This document shows positions 18,501 to 26,506 of a stretch of DNA of 64,000 nt, one piece after another. Position numbers and translations under genes: made by a program. Position 1 is the first letter of the stretch. Every line of letters begins with the position of its first letter. The stretch lies in the NCBI GenBank assembly GCA_050246875.1, contig JBFWVF010000006.1, positions 256,295 through 320,294 of the forward strand, read 5' to 3'. The notes under the pieces were generated by a model. The model had not been told where the DNA came from. It saw only the letters and a program-made list of their open reading frames with translations, and did not search any database. Origin of the DNA: SHWB01 sp050246875 (GTDB lineage Bacteria; Pseudomonadota; Alphaproteobacteria; UBA6615).

Positions 18501-19751
18501 TCAGATGACGCCCTCCCGCTTCAACTCGGCGAGTTCGTCCGCCGTCAGGCCGAGCCGCTCGCCAAAGACGGACGCATTGTCGGCCCCCATGTCCCGGCCG
18601 GCATGGCGCACGGTGCCGGGCGTCAGGCCCATCTTCGGAAAGACGCCCTCCATGGTCAGCGTCCTCTCGCCGTCCGGGCACTCGATGAACATGCCGCGGG
18701 CCTGCGCGTGCGGATCGGCGAGAATGTCGCGCACGTCGTAGACCGGCCCGACGGGCACCTCGGCCTCGCGCAGAAGGCGCGTGACCTCCTCGCGCGTATG
18801 GCGGCCGATCCACTCACCGACGATGGCGTCGACTTCGTCGACGTGGCGCAGGCGCGCCGGATTGGTGGCGAACTTGGGCTGCTTCAGCAGCTCCGACTTG
18901 CCCATCACCGCGAACATGCGTTCGGCCGTCGTCTGCGTCGCGCCGGCGATGGCAACCCAGCGGTCATCCTTCGTGCGATAGGTGTTTCGCGGCGACGATG
19001 AGGCCGAGCGGTTGCCGATGCGACGCGGCGGCTCGCCCGTCACCTGGTTGACCAGCGCATTGGGGCCGAGGTTGGTGGTGATCGCCTCCCACAGCGCCAC
19101 GTCGATCACCTGGCCCTTGCCATGGCCGAGGACGTCGCGGTGATAGATGGCGAACATCGCGGACGAGAGCGCGTAGTACGCCGCATAGCTGTCGGCGAGC
19201 GCGAACTGCGGCAGCGTCGGCGGGCCGTCGGGTTCGCCCGTCATCTCGGCGAAGCCGCTCATCGCCTCCATCAGCGTGCCGAAGCCGGGCTGCTCGCTGT
19301 ACGGGCCATACTGGCCGAAGCCGGTGAGGCGGATCATGATCAGGCGCGGATTGATCTTTGCCAGATCGTCGTAGTGGATGCCCCACTCCTCGAGGCGGCC
19401 GGGGCGGAAGTTCTCGATGAAGATATCGGCATCCGCGAGCATGCGGAACAGGATGTCGCGTCCCTTCGGCTTCGAGATGTCGAGGGTCACCACCTTCTTG
19501 TTGCGCGAGTAGTACTTCCATAGCGGATTGACGCCGTCGTAGGTGTGGCCGAACTGGCGCAGGTGGTCGCCCTTCACCGGATGCTCGACGTGGATCACGT
19601 CGGCACCGAAATCGGCGAGCATGCGGCCGCACAGAGGCGCCGCGATGACCGTCGCGCATTCGACGACCTTCAATCCGGCCAGCGCCTGGCCCGCCGGCGC
19701 CGACGCGCCCGCAACGGGATCGGCTGGCGACCCCTGGCGACTTCCCTCCAC
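18501..19751 (-). CDS. Class III CoA-transferase (CaiB/BaiF family)
   Basis: A 416-residue protein. GTG 19751 is chosen since AAGGAA is 7 bases upstream and the conserved fold begins soon after (LAGLKVVECATVIAAPLCGRMLADFGADVIHVEHP). Family blocks are NKKVVTLDISKPKGRDI, DIFIENFRPGRLEEWGI, TGFGQYGPYSEQPGFGTLMEAMSGF, and ALADSYAAYYAL carrying the catalytic aspartate. These enzymes move CoA between carboxylic acids through an enzyme-aspartyl-CoA intermediate. As the first gene of the operon it probably activates the acid imported by the TRAP system for the CitE-like lyase; the acid is unknown. Confidence 0.9.
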   Translation of the reverse strand: MEGSRQGSPADPVAGASAPAGQALAGLKVVECATVIAAPLCGRMLADFGADVIHVEHPVKGDHLRQFGHTYDGVNPLWKYYSRNKKVVTLDISKPKGRDILFRMLADADIFIENFRPGRLEEWGIHYDDLAKINPRLIMIRLTGFGQYGPYSEQPGFGTLMEAMSGFAEMTGEPDGPPTLPQFALADSYAAYYALSSAMFAIYHRDVLGHGKGQVIDVALWEAITTNLGPNALVNQVTGEPPRRIGNRSASSSPRNTYRTKDDRWVAIAGATQTTAERMFAVMGKSELLKQPKFATNPARLRHVDEVDAIVGEWIGRHTREEVTRLLREAEVPVGPVYDVRDILADPHAQARGMFIECPDGERTLTMEGVFPKMGLTPGTVRHAGRDMGADNASVFGERLGLTADELAELKREGVI

Positions 19752-19793
19752 CGCAGGTTCCTTTTTCTTTTCGGTCCAATGACCGACCACGGC

Positions 19794-19813
19794 TTGATCA
19801 AACGTTAGATCAA
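19794..19813. promoter_or_regulatory. 20-bp palindrome, probable LacI-family operator
   Basis: TTGATCAAAC / GTTAGATCAA is a 20-bp palindrome with a single mismatched base pair and a central CG, the hallmark of LacI-family operators. It overlaps the predicted transcription start of the CoA-transferase operon, where bound repressor would block transcription. The LacI-family gene at 12317-13327, convergent with the end of this operon, is the natural candidate regulator. A GntR-type protein could also bind such a site. Confidence 0.6.
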
Positions 19814-19818
19814 ATGGA

Positions 19819-19847
19819 TTCTGATTGACCTGCCCGCCGACTGTCAA
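19819..19847 (-). promoter_or_regulatory. Predicted promoter of the CoA-transferase/TRAP operon
   Basis: Reading the minus strand, a perfect TTGACA (19847-19842) is followed 18 bases later by CAGAAT (19823-19818 region). The start of transcription would fall near 19811, inside the 20-bp palindrome. The rest of the 396-bp gap 19752-20147 up to the MFS gene shows no other signal I can support. Confidence 0.5.
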
Positions 19848-20147
19848 GGTCGTGGGCCGCCGACACGCGTCTCCGACGGCCGGGAAGCCCAAGTGTCATG
19901 CCGCCTCAGGTCGCGCGCTCGAGCGGCCGCTCAGGCGCGGTTGTGGCGCGTTTCCTGTCCGCAACCCGCCCGCGGTCCGGACAGACATCGCCCATAGGCT
20001 GCCGCCGACACATGCCTGCCATGACCGCCCCGCTTGCTTGCCCGGCACCGTCTGGTCAGCGCGGCACGCCTGCGGCTAGGGTGAACAGGCCATTCGCCGC
20101 CGGCCAGAAGCGGCGATGGGGAGGAATCGCCCGATGCCGGGTCCAGT

Positions 20148-21431
20148 GTGCGACGGGCCTGCCGCGTGAGCGTCGCCGCCCAGTTTGCAGCGCTCGCGCC
20201 GTTCCGCGTCCGCAGCTACCGGTTCCTGTGGCCCGCCGACCTTGCGGCGTCATGGGCCTTCGAGATGGAGAACCTGATCCTCGGCTGGTACATCCTGGTC
20301 GAGACGGAATCGATCCATCTCTTCACGATCTTCGTGTCGCTGCAGTTTCTCGGCACGCTGATCGCCCCGATGGTCGGCGTCGCCGCCGACCGCATCGGGC
20401 CACGCTCCGTGCTGTGCGGCATCCGCGCCATCTTCACTGTGCTGGCCGCGACCCTCGCGGCACTGGCCCTCACCGACTCCCTGACGCCGGCCTGGGTGTT
20501 CGCGGTGGCCACGTTGATGGGCATCGTCCGGCCGTCCGACCAGGTGCTGCGCTACGCCCTCGTGGGCGACATCATCCCGGCCGGCGGCCTCGCCGGCGCG
20601 CTGGGCATCTCGCGCACCACGATGGACTCCGCGCGCATCTTCGGCGCCCTCGCCGGCGCAGGCCTCGCCGCCTGGCTCGGCCTCGGCCCCGCCTACATCG
20701 CCATCACGGCGCTCTACGTCGCCAGCTTCGTGCTGACCAGAGGCGTCGACAGGGTGACGGAGTTCGCCGCCCCGCGCGTCAGCGCGGGCATTCCCGTCCA
20801 GGCGGCGACGACGCCTCTGCGCGACCTCTTCGACTGTTTCGGCTACGTGCGCCGGACGCCGCACCTGCTCGCGGCGATGTTGCTCGCCCTGCTTGTCAAC
20901 ATCACAATCTTTCCGCTGGTCAACAGCCTGCTGCCCTACGTCGCCAAGGAGGTCTACGGCATCGACCGCACCGGCCTCGGCTACCTCTTTGCCGCCTTCG
21001 CCAGCGGCGCGCTGCTCGGCTCGCTGGCGCTGAGCCGCATCGGCAGCAACATCCTCGCTGGCCGCATGACCATCGCCTTCGCCGCCGTGTGGTGCGCGCT
21101 GGCGCTGGTCTTCGCCCAGCTCGAGAGCTTCACGGCCGGCCTCGTCTTCCTCGCTCTCGCCGGTCTGGCGCAGACGCTCAGCCTCGTGCCGATGACGGTG
21201 ATGCTGATCCGCACCTCCGAGCCGCGCTATCGCAGCCGCATCATGGGACTGCGCATGCTCGCCGTGTACGGGCTGCAGGTCGGCGTCCTGCTGTCGGGGT
21301 GGTTCATCGAGGCGCTTGGCTTCGCCGGCGCCGGCGCGCTTTATGCGGGCAGCGGCCTGCTGGTGACGGGGCTGATCGCGTGGCACTGGCGGAAGGCGCT
21401 GTGGCCACGGGAAGCGCCCGGCAACGCGTGA
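20148..21431 (+). CDS. MFS transporter (EntS/MFS_3-like)
   Basis: A 427-residue major facilitator with about 12 transmembrane helices. It resembles the EntS-like MFS_3 group: N-terminal FRVRSYRFLWPADLAASWAFEMENLILGW, the loop APMVGVAADRIGPRSVL (motif A), VRPSDQVLRYALVGDIIP, and RYRSRIMGLRMLAVYGLQVG in the C-terminal half. Such carriers usually export small molecules including siderophores. The GTG start at 20148 is uncertain; GTG 20166 is equally possible. It is followed 22 bp later by a LysR regulator on the same strand. Substrate unknown. Confidence 0.85.
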   Translation: MRRACRVSVAAQFAALAPFRVRSYRFLWPADLAASWAFEMENLILGWYILVETESIHLFTIFVSLQFLGTLIAPMVGVAADRIGPRSVLCGIRAIFTVLAATLAALALTDSLTPAWVFAVATLMGIVRPSDQVLRYALVGDIIPAGGLAGALGISRTTMDSARIFGALAGAGLAAWLGLGPAYIAITALYVASFVLTRGVDRVTEFAAPRVSAGIPVQAATTPLRDLFDCFGYVRRTPHLLAAMLLALLVNITIFPLVNSLLPYVAKEVYGIDRTGLGYLFAAFASGALLGSLALSRIGSNILAGRMTIAFAAVWCALALVFAQLESFTAGLVFLALAGLAQTLSLVPMTVMLIRTSEPRYRSRIMGLRMLAVYGLQVGVLLSGWFIEALGFAGAGALYAGSGLLVTGLIAWHWRKALWPREAPGNA

Positions 21432-21453
21432 CGCGGGCGCGAACGGTGACACG

Positions 21454-22380
21454 ATGGACCTACGCCAGCTCGAATACTTCGTGCGCATCGCCGAAGCCGG
21501 CAGCATCAGCGCCGCGGCGACCCGGGTGCGAATCTCGCAGCCAGCCCTCAGCCGCCAGATGCGGCTTCTCGAAGCCGAGTTGGGCCGCAAGCTGTTCGAG
21601 CGTCACGGCCGCGGCGTGCGTCTGACCGAGGCCGGCGCGGCCCTGCTGGACCGCGCCGGCTACTACCTGCGGCAGATCGGCCAGATCCGCGACGAATTGA
21701 CGGCCGCAGCGGACGAGCCGGCGGGCGAACTGGCCGTCGCCGTCTTCCCGTCGCTGCGGGACATGCTGACCGTGGAAACCGTGGTCGAGTTCCGCTCGCT
21801 CTATCCGGGCGTCGTGCTGCGCCTGTTCGAGGAGACCACGCGCACCATCCGCGAGGGCATTCTCGACGGACGCTACGAGATCGGACTGCTGTCCGGACAC
21901 GAAATCAGCCAGGCAGTGACATTCGAGCCGTTGGCGAGCGAGGCCATCGTGCTGGCCGGGCCGCCGGACAGCGGCCTCGACTGGACGCGCGGGGTCACGC
22001 CGGGCGAACTTGCCGGCTATCCGCTGATCGTCTCGGCCATCCCGCCCAACTATCTCGCGGGCATCCACCGCATGATGGCCGGCGCAGGACTGCGTACCAA
22101 CGTGGCGATCGAGGTCAACTCGCTCGTCGTCACCGATCTCATCGCGCGGGGCCAGGGTTTCGGCGTCCTGCCCTACTGCGCCGTCGACGCACCGCTGCGC
22201 CGTGGCCTCGTCAGCGCGACGCCGATCCGTAACCTGCGTGTCTCCTGGGTCATCGCCAGCCTGCGCGAACGCCGCCTGTCGGTCGCCGCGCGCCGATTCC
22301 GCGACCTGATGCAGATGCGCCGTCAGCGCAAGGTCGCGGCGGGCGAGTGGCCGACGGCAGGCGATTGCGAGATCGACTAG
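21454..22380 (+). CDS. LysR-family transcriptional regulator
   Basis: A 308-residue regulator. The winged HTH is at residues 1-60 (MDLRQLEYFVRIAEAGSISAAATRVRISQPALSRQMRLLE), and the effector-binding domain spans about 90-290 (GELAVAVFPSLRDML, EIGLLSGHE, GFGVLPYCAV). It is close to the Nac/CynR-like group in the DNA-binding domain. It is co-directional with the MFS gene and ends 4 bp before the stop of the convergent M19-like gene. It may regulate the MFS gene or the convergent operon; the sequence does not decide. Confidence 0.92.
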   Translation: MDLRQLEYFVRIAEAGSISAAATRVRISQPALSRQMRLLEAELGRKLFERHGRGVRLTEAGAALLDRAGYYLRQIGQIRDELTAAADEPAGELAVAVFPSLRDMLTVETVVEFRSLYPGVVLRLFEETTRTIREGILDGRYEIGLLSGHEISQAVTFEPLASEAIVLAGPPDSGLDWTRGVTPGELAGYPLIVSAIPPNYLAGIHRMMAGAGLRTNVAIEVNSLVVTDLIARGQGFGVLPYCAVDAPLRRGLVSATPIRNLRVSWVIASLRERRLSVAARRFRDLMQMRRQRKVAAGEWPTAGDCEID

Positions 22381-22384
22381 ACGA

Positions 22385-23359
22385 TCACGCCCAGGCTCGC
22401 CCCAGTGCGACGAGCCAGTTGAGGCCGATGATCTTCTCGATCTTCGCCTCCGACCATCCGTGACGTTCGAAGGCGGCGGTCAGGTTGGGAAAATCCTCGA
22501 TGCGGGCGAAGCCGCGCGGCATGACGATCTTCGGGAACTCCGTCAGCGCGCGGAAATGGCCCTTGTCGCGGTTGATGTATTCGAAGAAGTCGGGCCCGTG
22601 CCCCTGGGTGAAGTCGGTGCCGATGCCGACGCTGTCTTCGCCCGCGATGTCGATGATGTAGTCGACGGCCTCGACGATGTCGTCCACCGTCGCTTCGTTG
22701 CCCTTGCGCAGGAAGGGCGGGAAGGCGGTGACGCCGATGAAGCCACCGCTGTCGGCCATCGCCTTCAGTTGCTCGTCGGACTTGTTGCGCGGATGCACCT
22801 TCAGCCCCAGCGGCAGGCAGTGCGAAAAGGTGACCGGCCGGCGCGACGCGGCGATGGTGTCGGCCGTCGTCCTGGCACCGACATGGCTGAGGTCGATCAG
22901 GATGCCGCAGTCGTTCATCTCGGCGACCAGTTCGCGGCCGAAGTCCGTCAGCCCGCCGTCATGCGTTTCGAAACAGCCCGAACCCGCCATGTTGGCGGTG
23001 TTGTATGTGAGCTGGACGACGCGCAGTCCGAGCTCGGCGAACAGCCGCACATTGGGCAGGTGATCGCCGAAACCGGTCGTGTTCTGCCAGCCGAGGAACA
23101 CGCCGACGCGGCCCTCATGCTTGCTGCGATGGATATCCTCGACCGTGTAGACCTGCCGGATCGTGTCCGAATGGTCACGAAACCACCCCTTCCATTCGGC
23201 GATGGCCTTCATGCTGGCCTCGAAGCCCTCCCAGATCGAGCAGGTGCAGTTGGCGGCGGTGATGCCGCCCTCCTTCATCGCGCGGAAGATATCCGGCCCG
23301 AACTTGGCGATGATGAGACCATCGACGACGATCGATCGCTGGTGCAGCGTCGCGTTCAT
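22385..23359 (-). CDS. M19 (membrane dipeptidase)-like protein lacking canonical metal ligands
   Basis: A 324-residue amidohydrolase-fold protein of the renal-dipeptidase (M19) superfamily. The histidines of LIDLSHVG and VTFSHCLPLGLKVHPRNKSDEQ are kept, as is GIGTDFTQGHG. However the N-terminal HxD metal motif (family form DGHND) reads DGLIIAK, and the position of the bridging glutamate (family EGG) reads LGWQNT. The zinc site of true dipeptidases is therefore not intact. I recall a similar protein beside a DUF5943 gene in the Pseudomonas betaine/dimethylglycine region (PA5396-PA5397). ATG 23359 overlaps the upstream gene by 4 bp. Biochemical role unknown. Confidence 0.8.
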   Translation of the reverse strand: MNATLHQRSIVVDGLIIAKFGPDIFRAMKEGGITAANCTCSIWEGFEASMKAIAEWKGWFRDHSDTIRQVYTVEDIHRSKHEGRVGVFLGWQNTTGFGDHLPNVRLFAELGLRVVQLTYNTANMAGSGCFETHDGGLTDFGRELVAEMNDCGILIDLSHVGARTTADTIAASRRPVTFSHCLPLGLKVHPRNKSDEQLKAMADSGGFIGVTAFPPFLRKGNEATVDDIVEAVDYIIDIAGEDSVGIGTDFTQGHGPDFFEYINRDKGHFRALTEFPKIVMPRGFARIEDFPNLTAAFERHGWSEAKIEKIIGLNWLVALGRAWA

Positions 23360-23901
23360 GGCGTGCCTCCCTCCCCGGCGGCCGCCGGACGCACTTCGAA
23401 CAGGCAATGCTCGTCGCCAGCCGACACGCAGCGTGTCTCCGCGACGGCGAGCTGCCGCTCCCGCCCCGCCGCACGCGCAACGAAGGTCATGCCGCCGGCG
23501 ATAGGCCCCTCGCAGCGGTAGCAGACCGGCCGGCCGACCTGTCCGTACTCGGCAACGTAGACCGAGTGGTCGAAGCGGATGCGCGCCTCGCCGGCCGCCG
23601 CGTCGATCGCCTCGATGGTGAGCAGACCGTAGCCGCGCTCGCTCATCCGCTTCATGTAGTGGCGGAAGACGTCGACGCCGGAGAGGCCATGGGTCTTCGC
23701 CTCCCGCTCGCACCAGACGACGGCGGCGCGGAAGCCCGGCTCCCAGATCAGCTCGCGCGCGGCCGCGATGCCGAGCCGCTCCTCCATCGCCTGCTGGATG
23801 AACACCCAGTAGTGGCGCGGCACCAGCAGCATCGGCTGGCCGTCGACGGACCATGCGCCGGTCTGCGGGTCGACCCGCACCGGCACGGGCAGTTCGCTCA
23901 T
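23356..23901 (-). CDS. V4R-like (DUF5943) protein paired with the M19-like gene
   Basis: A 181-residue cytoplasmic protein. Its C-terminal half ends in a V4R-type pattern: GRPVCYRCEGPIAGGM, then ETRCVSAGDEHCLFEV, with four cysteines that could bind metal, as in 4-vinyl-reductase/XylR-N domains that sense or bind small hydrophobic ligands. The N-terminal half (LVPRHYWVFIQQAMEERLG) is helical. It is translationally coupled (ATGA) to the M19-like gene. In Pseudomonas the same pair sits with betaine degradation genes, from memory; here dgcAB are not present. Exact function unknown. Confidence 0.7.
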   Translation of the reverse strand: MSELPVPVRVDPQTGAWSVDGQPMLLVPRHYWVFIQQAMEERLGIAAARELIWEPGFRAAVVWCEREAKTHGLSGVDVFRHYMKRMSERGYGLLTIEAIDAAAGEARIRFDHSVYVAEYGQVGRPVCYRCEGPIAGGMTFVARAAGRERQLAVAETRCVSAGDEHCLFEVRPAAAGEGGTP

Positions 23902-23977
23902 GCGTTCGGCGATCCCGCTCGAGCCATGGGAGATCCGGCCGCGCGGCGCGGACGGACCCGTGCGGACGGGCGACCGT

Positions 23978-24550
23978 TCAGGCCGGCTCCATCACGTCCT
24001 CGAGGATGCCTTCCCTCACCATGCGCGCGGTGGCTTCCGGCGAGTACTCGGCGTTGGGCGCATCGCCGCCGATGATGGCGAGCAGCAGCGCCGTCTTCTC
24101 GCCCGGCGGCACCTCGACGCATTTGAACAGGCGCTGGATGCCGACCGGGAAGGAGCAGACGTCGCGCGGATTGAGGACCTCGTGGTGCGTGCCCTCGGCG
24201 TCTTCCCACTCCATCTTCCACTTGCCGGTCACGGCCATGAAGGTCTCGTTGGTGTCGTGCGCGTGCATGACCGTGCCGTGGCCGGGCTCGCAGGCGACGA
24301 AGGAGACGCCGAAGCCGGGCTTCATGCCGCGGATCTTCGGCCGCGACGCCGCGCCGAAGGGCGAGGTCGCGCCGGGAATGGTCGGCGGCTCGAAGCCGAG
24401 CACGTTGAGGAAGATGCGGTGGCAATCGTCGAGCAACATGTCGGGCAGGCCGCCGTCGAAGCCCTCGAGCTCGTCGAAGCGCGCGATGTTCTTCTGCATC
24501 TCGGCCCGCGGCGGCCGGATGACCTTGATCTGCCGCTTGATCTTCTTCAT
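23978..24550 (-). CDS. Cupin-domain protein
   Basis: A 190-residue single-cupin protein. The cupin core runs from about residue 75 to 160: GFGVSFVACEPGHGTVMHAHDTNETFMAVTGKWKMEW holds motif 1 (HxH...E), and NPRDVCSFPVGIQRLFKCVEV is motif 2, in which the usual His is replaced by Gly/Gln, so metal binding may use fewer ligands. GGAGGAAGG precedes the ATG. It begins the three-gene operon cupin, DUF5943, M19-like, and diverges from a LysR gene that probably controls it. Substrate unknown. Confidence 0.8.
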   Translation of the reverse strand: MKKIKRQIKVIRPPRAEMQKNIARFDELEGFDGGLPDMLLDDCHRIFLNVLGFEPPTIPGATSPFGAASRPKIRGMKPGFGVSFVACEPGHGTVMHAHDTNETFMAVTGKWKMEWEDAEGTHHEVLNPRDVCSFPVGIQRLFKCVEVPPGEKTALLLAIIGGDAPNAEYSPEATARMVREGILEDVMEPA

Positions 24551-24615
24551 CGCCTTCCTCCGTTGTGCCGCTTTCGCGGTAAGGCAATGATAGGAACAGC
24601 CTCCCTATCAGTCCA

Positions 24616-24721
24616 ATACAATGCCCAAATACTATCCATACAATCTGTTGATGCGCCGGCTAGCCCCCGCCGGAACCCCGCCCTTCCTGCATATTTGCGC
24701 TCTGGCACGTGAATTGTATGG
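24616..24721. promoter_or_regulatory. Repeated ATAC/GTAT half-sites between cupin and LysR genes
   Basis: Three ATAC elements (24616, 24629, 24638), the last inside CCATACAAT (24636-24644), face an exact inverted copy ATTGTATGG (24713-24721). The 230-bp divergent region is where a LysR protein would autoregulate and control the cupin operon, and ATAC-type half-sites are common in LysR boxes. A TGGCACG-N4-TTGTA sequence (24703-24718) resembles a sigma-54 element with one mismatch in the -12 block. Confidence 0.4.
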
Positions 24722-24780
24722 ACCGACCTTCGCCGGCTGCTCGCAGAGACAGCCGGCTCATGTTGGTCAGGCCTTCCGCC

Positions 24781-25707
24781 ATGACTCTGGAGAAGCTACG
24801 CATATTCGTCGAAGTCGCGTATGGCGAACACTTCGGCCGCGCGGCCGAGCGCTTGAGCATCAGCCAGTCGGCCGTCAGCGGTGCGATTGCCACGCTCGAA
24901 AGCCGATACAAGGTACTGCTGTTCGACCGCTCGCGGCGGCGCGTCGAACTGACGGAAGCCGGCAACGTCCTCCTGGCCGAGGCCGAGGCGATCCTTGCCC
25001 GCGCCGACCTTGCGGAGCGCCGCCTGGAGGATCTCGCCGAGCTGCGGATCGGCCGCCTGTCGATCGCTGCCAGCCAGACTGTCGCGAACTACTGGCTACC
25101 GAGCCGCCTGACGACGTTTCGCGAACGATACCCGGGCCTGACCATCGATCTTTGGGACGGCAATTCGACCGAAGTCGAAAAGCGCGTCGCACGCGACCAG
25201 GTCGACGTCGCGATCATCGAACAGCAACCCAACGACGGCAGCCTCGTCGCCGAGACTCTCACCAGCGACACGCTGGTCGTCGTCGTCGGCTCGCGTCATC
25301 CGTGGTTCGATCGGGAGACTATCGCGTGGGCCGATCTGCCGTCGACTACGTGGGTCATGCGCGAGCCGGGATCCGGCACCCGGGCCCTGTTCGAGGCGGC
25401 GCTGGCCGAACGTGGCGTGGCCCCGGAGAGCCTGCCAATCGCCCTCACCCTGCGCACCGGCGAGGCCGTGCGCAATGCCGTCGCCGCCGGCACCTGCGCC
25501 TCGGTGATGTCCACTCTGGTCGCCGAAGTCGCCGTTCAGACCGGTGCCCTGAGATGCCTGTGGCCAACGGCCATCACCCGTCATTTCGTCGTGCTGTCGC
25601 GCCCGGGACGGGTCAATACGCGTGCCGCCCATGCCCTGCTGGATCACCTGCGCGCCGGAGCCTCCGCCGAACGCCTGCGTGATTCGATGCGGCTGTCGCC
25701 GATCTAA
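24781..25707 (+). CDS. LysR-family transcriptional regulator (CysB/CbbR-like)
   Basis: A 308-residue regulator with HTH at residues 1-60 (MTLEKLRIFVEVAYGEHFGRAAERLSISQSAVSGAIATLE) and effector domain about 90-295 (GRLSIAASQTVANYWLPSRL, VDVAIIEQQPND, REPGSGTRALFEAAL). The latter motif, MREPGSGTR, is typical of the CbbR/CysL-type subgroup. ATG 24781 is chosen since the fold begins there; GTG 24709 and ATG 24718 are in-frame alternatives. It diverges from the cupin operon, and its own stop precedes an 800-bp regulatory interval. Confidence 0.9.
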   Translation: MTLEKLRIFVEVAYGEHFGRAAERLSISQSAVSGAIATLESRYKVLLFDRSRRRVELTEAGNVLLAEAEAILARADLAERRLEDLAELRIGRLSIAASQTVANYWLPSRLTTFRERYPGLTIDLWDGNSTEVEKRVARDQVDVAIIEQQPNDGSLVAETLTSDTLVVVVGSRHPWFDRETIAWADLPSTTWVMREPGSGTRALFEAALAERGVAPESLPIALTLRTGEAVRNAVAAGTCASVMSTLVAEVAVQTGALRCLWPTAITRHFVVLSRPGRVNTRAAHALLDHLRAGASAERLRDSMRLSPI

Positions 25708-26123
25708 TCGTAAATCCAGATTCATAGGATCGCTTGCAGCGATCATTGGGGTTCGGCTTCTGGTCGATTGCTGGTCTGACGCCGAAAGCATGTGCGCATG
25801 CGCTTCGGCGCAAGGGTGTCGACACGCCGGCGGCATGTAACGCCACAGATTACAAGACACCCGCAATCCGCGCGAGGTCTCCGGCCGCTGCGCGGCGTGA
25901 CGCCTTGGCCGGCGCTCCGTTACGGCCTATATGCCGGCCGGCTTTGGTGAAGGTGATTTCCGATCACCGGACGTGCGACCGGACGGATGGCTGACGCCCG
26001 ATCCGGGCGCAGTAACGGCACAGGAATCAGGCAGGGCGGCCCCGACAAGCTCGTCCGCATCGACTCCGATCTGCCAAATGGATTGATAGAATCTCTCCGT
26101 ATGATTGGATGCACTTCCGAAGT
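25708..26123. other. Gene-free interval with inverted repeats
   Basis: First half of the 799-bp gap between the LysR gene and the symporter. It contains a long imperfect inverted repeat at 25780-25810 (CGCCGAAAGCATG against CATGCGCTTCGGCG) without a T-tract, and a short GGTGAT/ATCACC repeat near 25954-25970. No reading frame here looks like a gene. These may be mRNA end structures or protein sites, undecided. Confidence 0.4.
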
Positions 26124-26157
26124 GACCAAATATAAGTCATGCAGGACTTATATGGTC
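26124..26157. promoter_or_regulatory. Long palindrome, candidate activator (enhancer) site
   Basis: GACC-AA-ATATAAGTC (26124-26138) and GACTTATAT-GGTC (26145-26157) form arms of 13 matching bases, interrupted by two extra A residues on the left, around the 6-base spacer ATGCAG. The A/T-rich core stands out in GC-rich DNA. Its centre is about 84 bp upstream of the start predicted from the sigma-54-type promoter, a distance usual for enhancer-binding activators. Confidence 0.6.
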
Positions 26158-26198
26158 TGTCCGACGTCATGCGACCGTCTACTTTGAAAAATTCGCTC

Positions 26199-26214
26199 TG
26201 GCATAGAGATTGCT
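26199..26214 (+). promoter_or_regulatory. Sigma-54 (RpoN)-type promoter
   Basis: TGGCATAGAGATTGCT fits the RpoN consensus TGGCACG-N4-TTGCW: the GG and GC dinucleotides are exactly 10 bases apart, TTGCT is perfect, and only two bases of the -24 block differ. It is preceded by C and followed by AAA, also as expected. Transcription would start near 26225, leaving a leader of about 280 nt before the symporter ATG at 26507; the interval 26215-26500 holds no credible gene. RpoN promoters need an enhancer-binding activator, not found in this window. Confidence 0.6.
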
Positions 26215-26506
26215 AAACCTCCCGTCGAGGGACGTCTTAACGACAACAGAACTTCTCGGCCAGCGCCTGCGATGCCCGCAGGTGATGGGGAAGATGCGCG
26301 ATGCAGCGACCTCGCCAGGCTTCGGCAACGACATGGACGCCGTTCTACGGGCGTAGCCGGTGCGCCGTCGGGCGCTGCTCCGGCATCGAACGGACAGGAT
26401 GCCGTGCGCCGTTCCCGCCTGCCGGAGGCAAGGAAGCACGCAGTCGCACGCGAGACGCTCCGGCCGCGACGATCGCCGGGGCACTTCAGCACGGAAAGGA
26501 AGCACG

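Noticed and set aside
20250..21590. Minus-strand reading frame opposite the MFS gene
   Set aside because: His/Gln/Arg-rich antisense frame, no conserved features.
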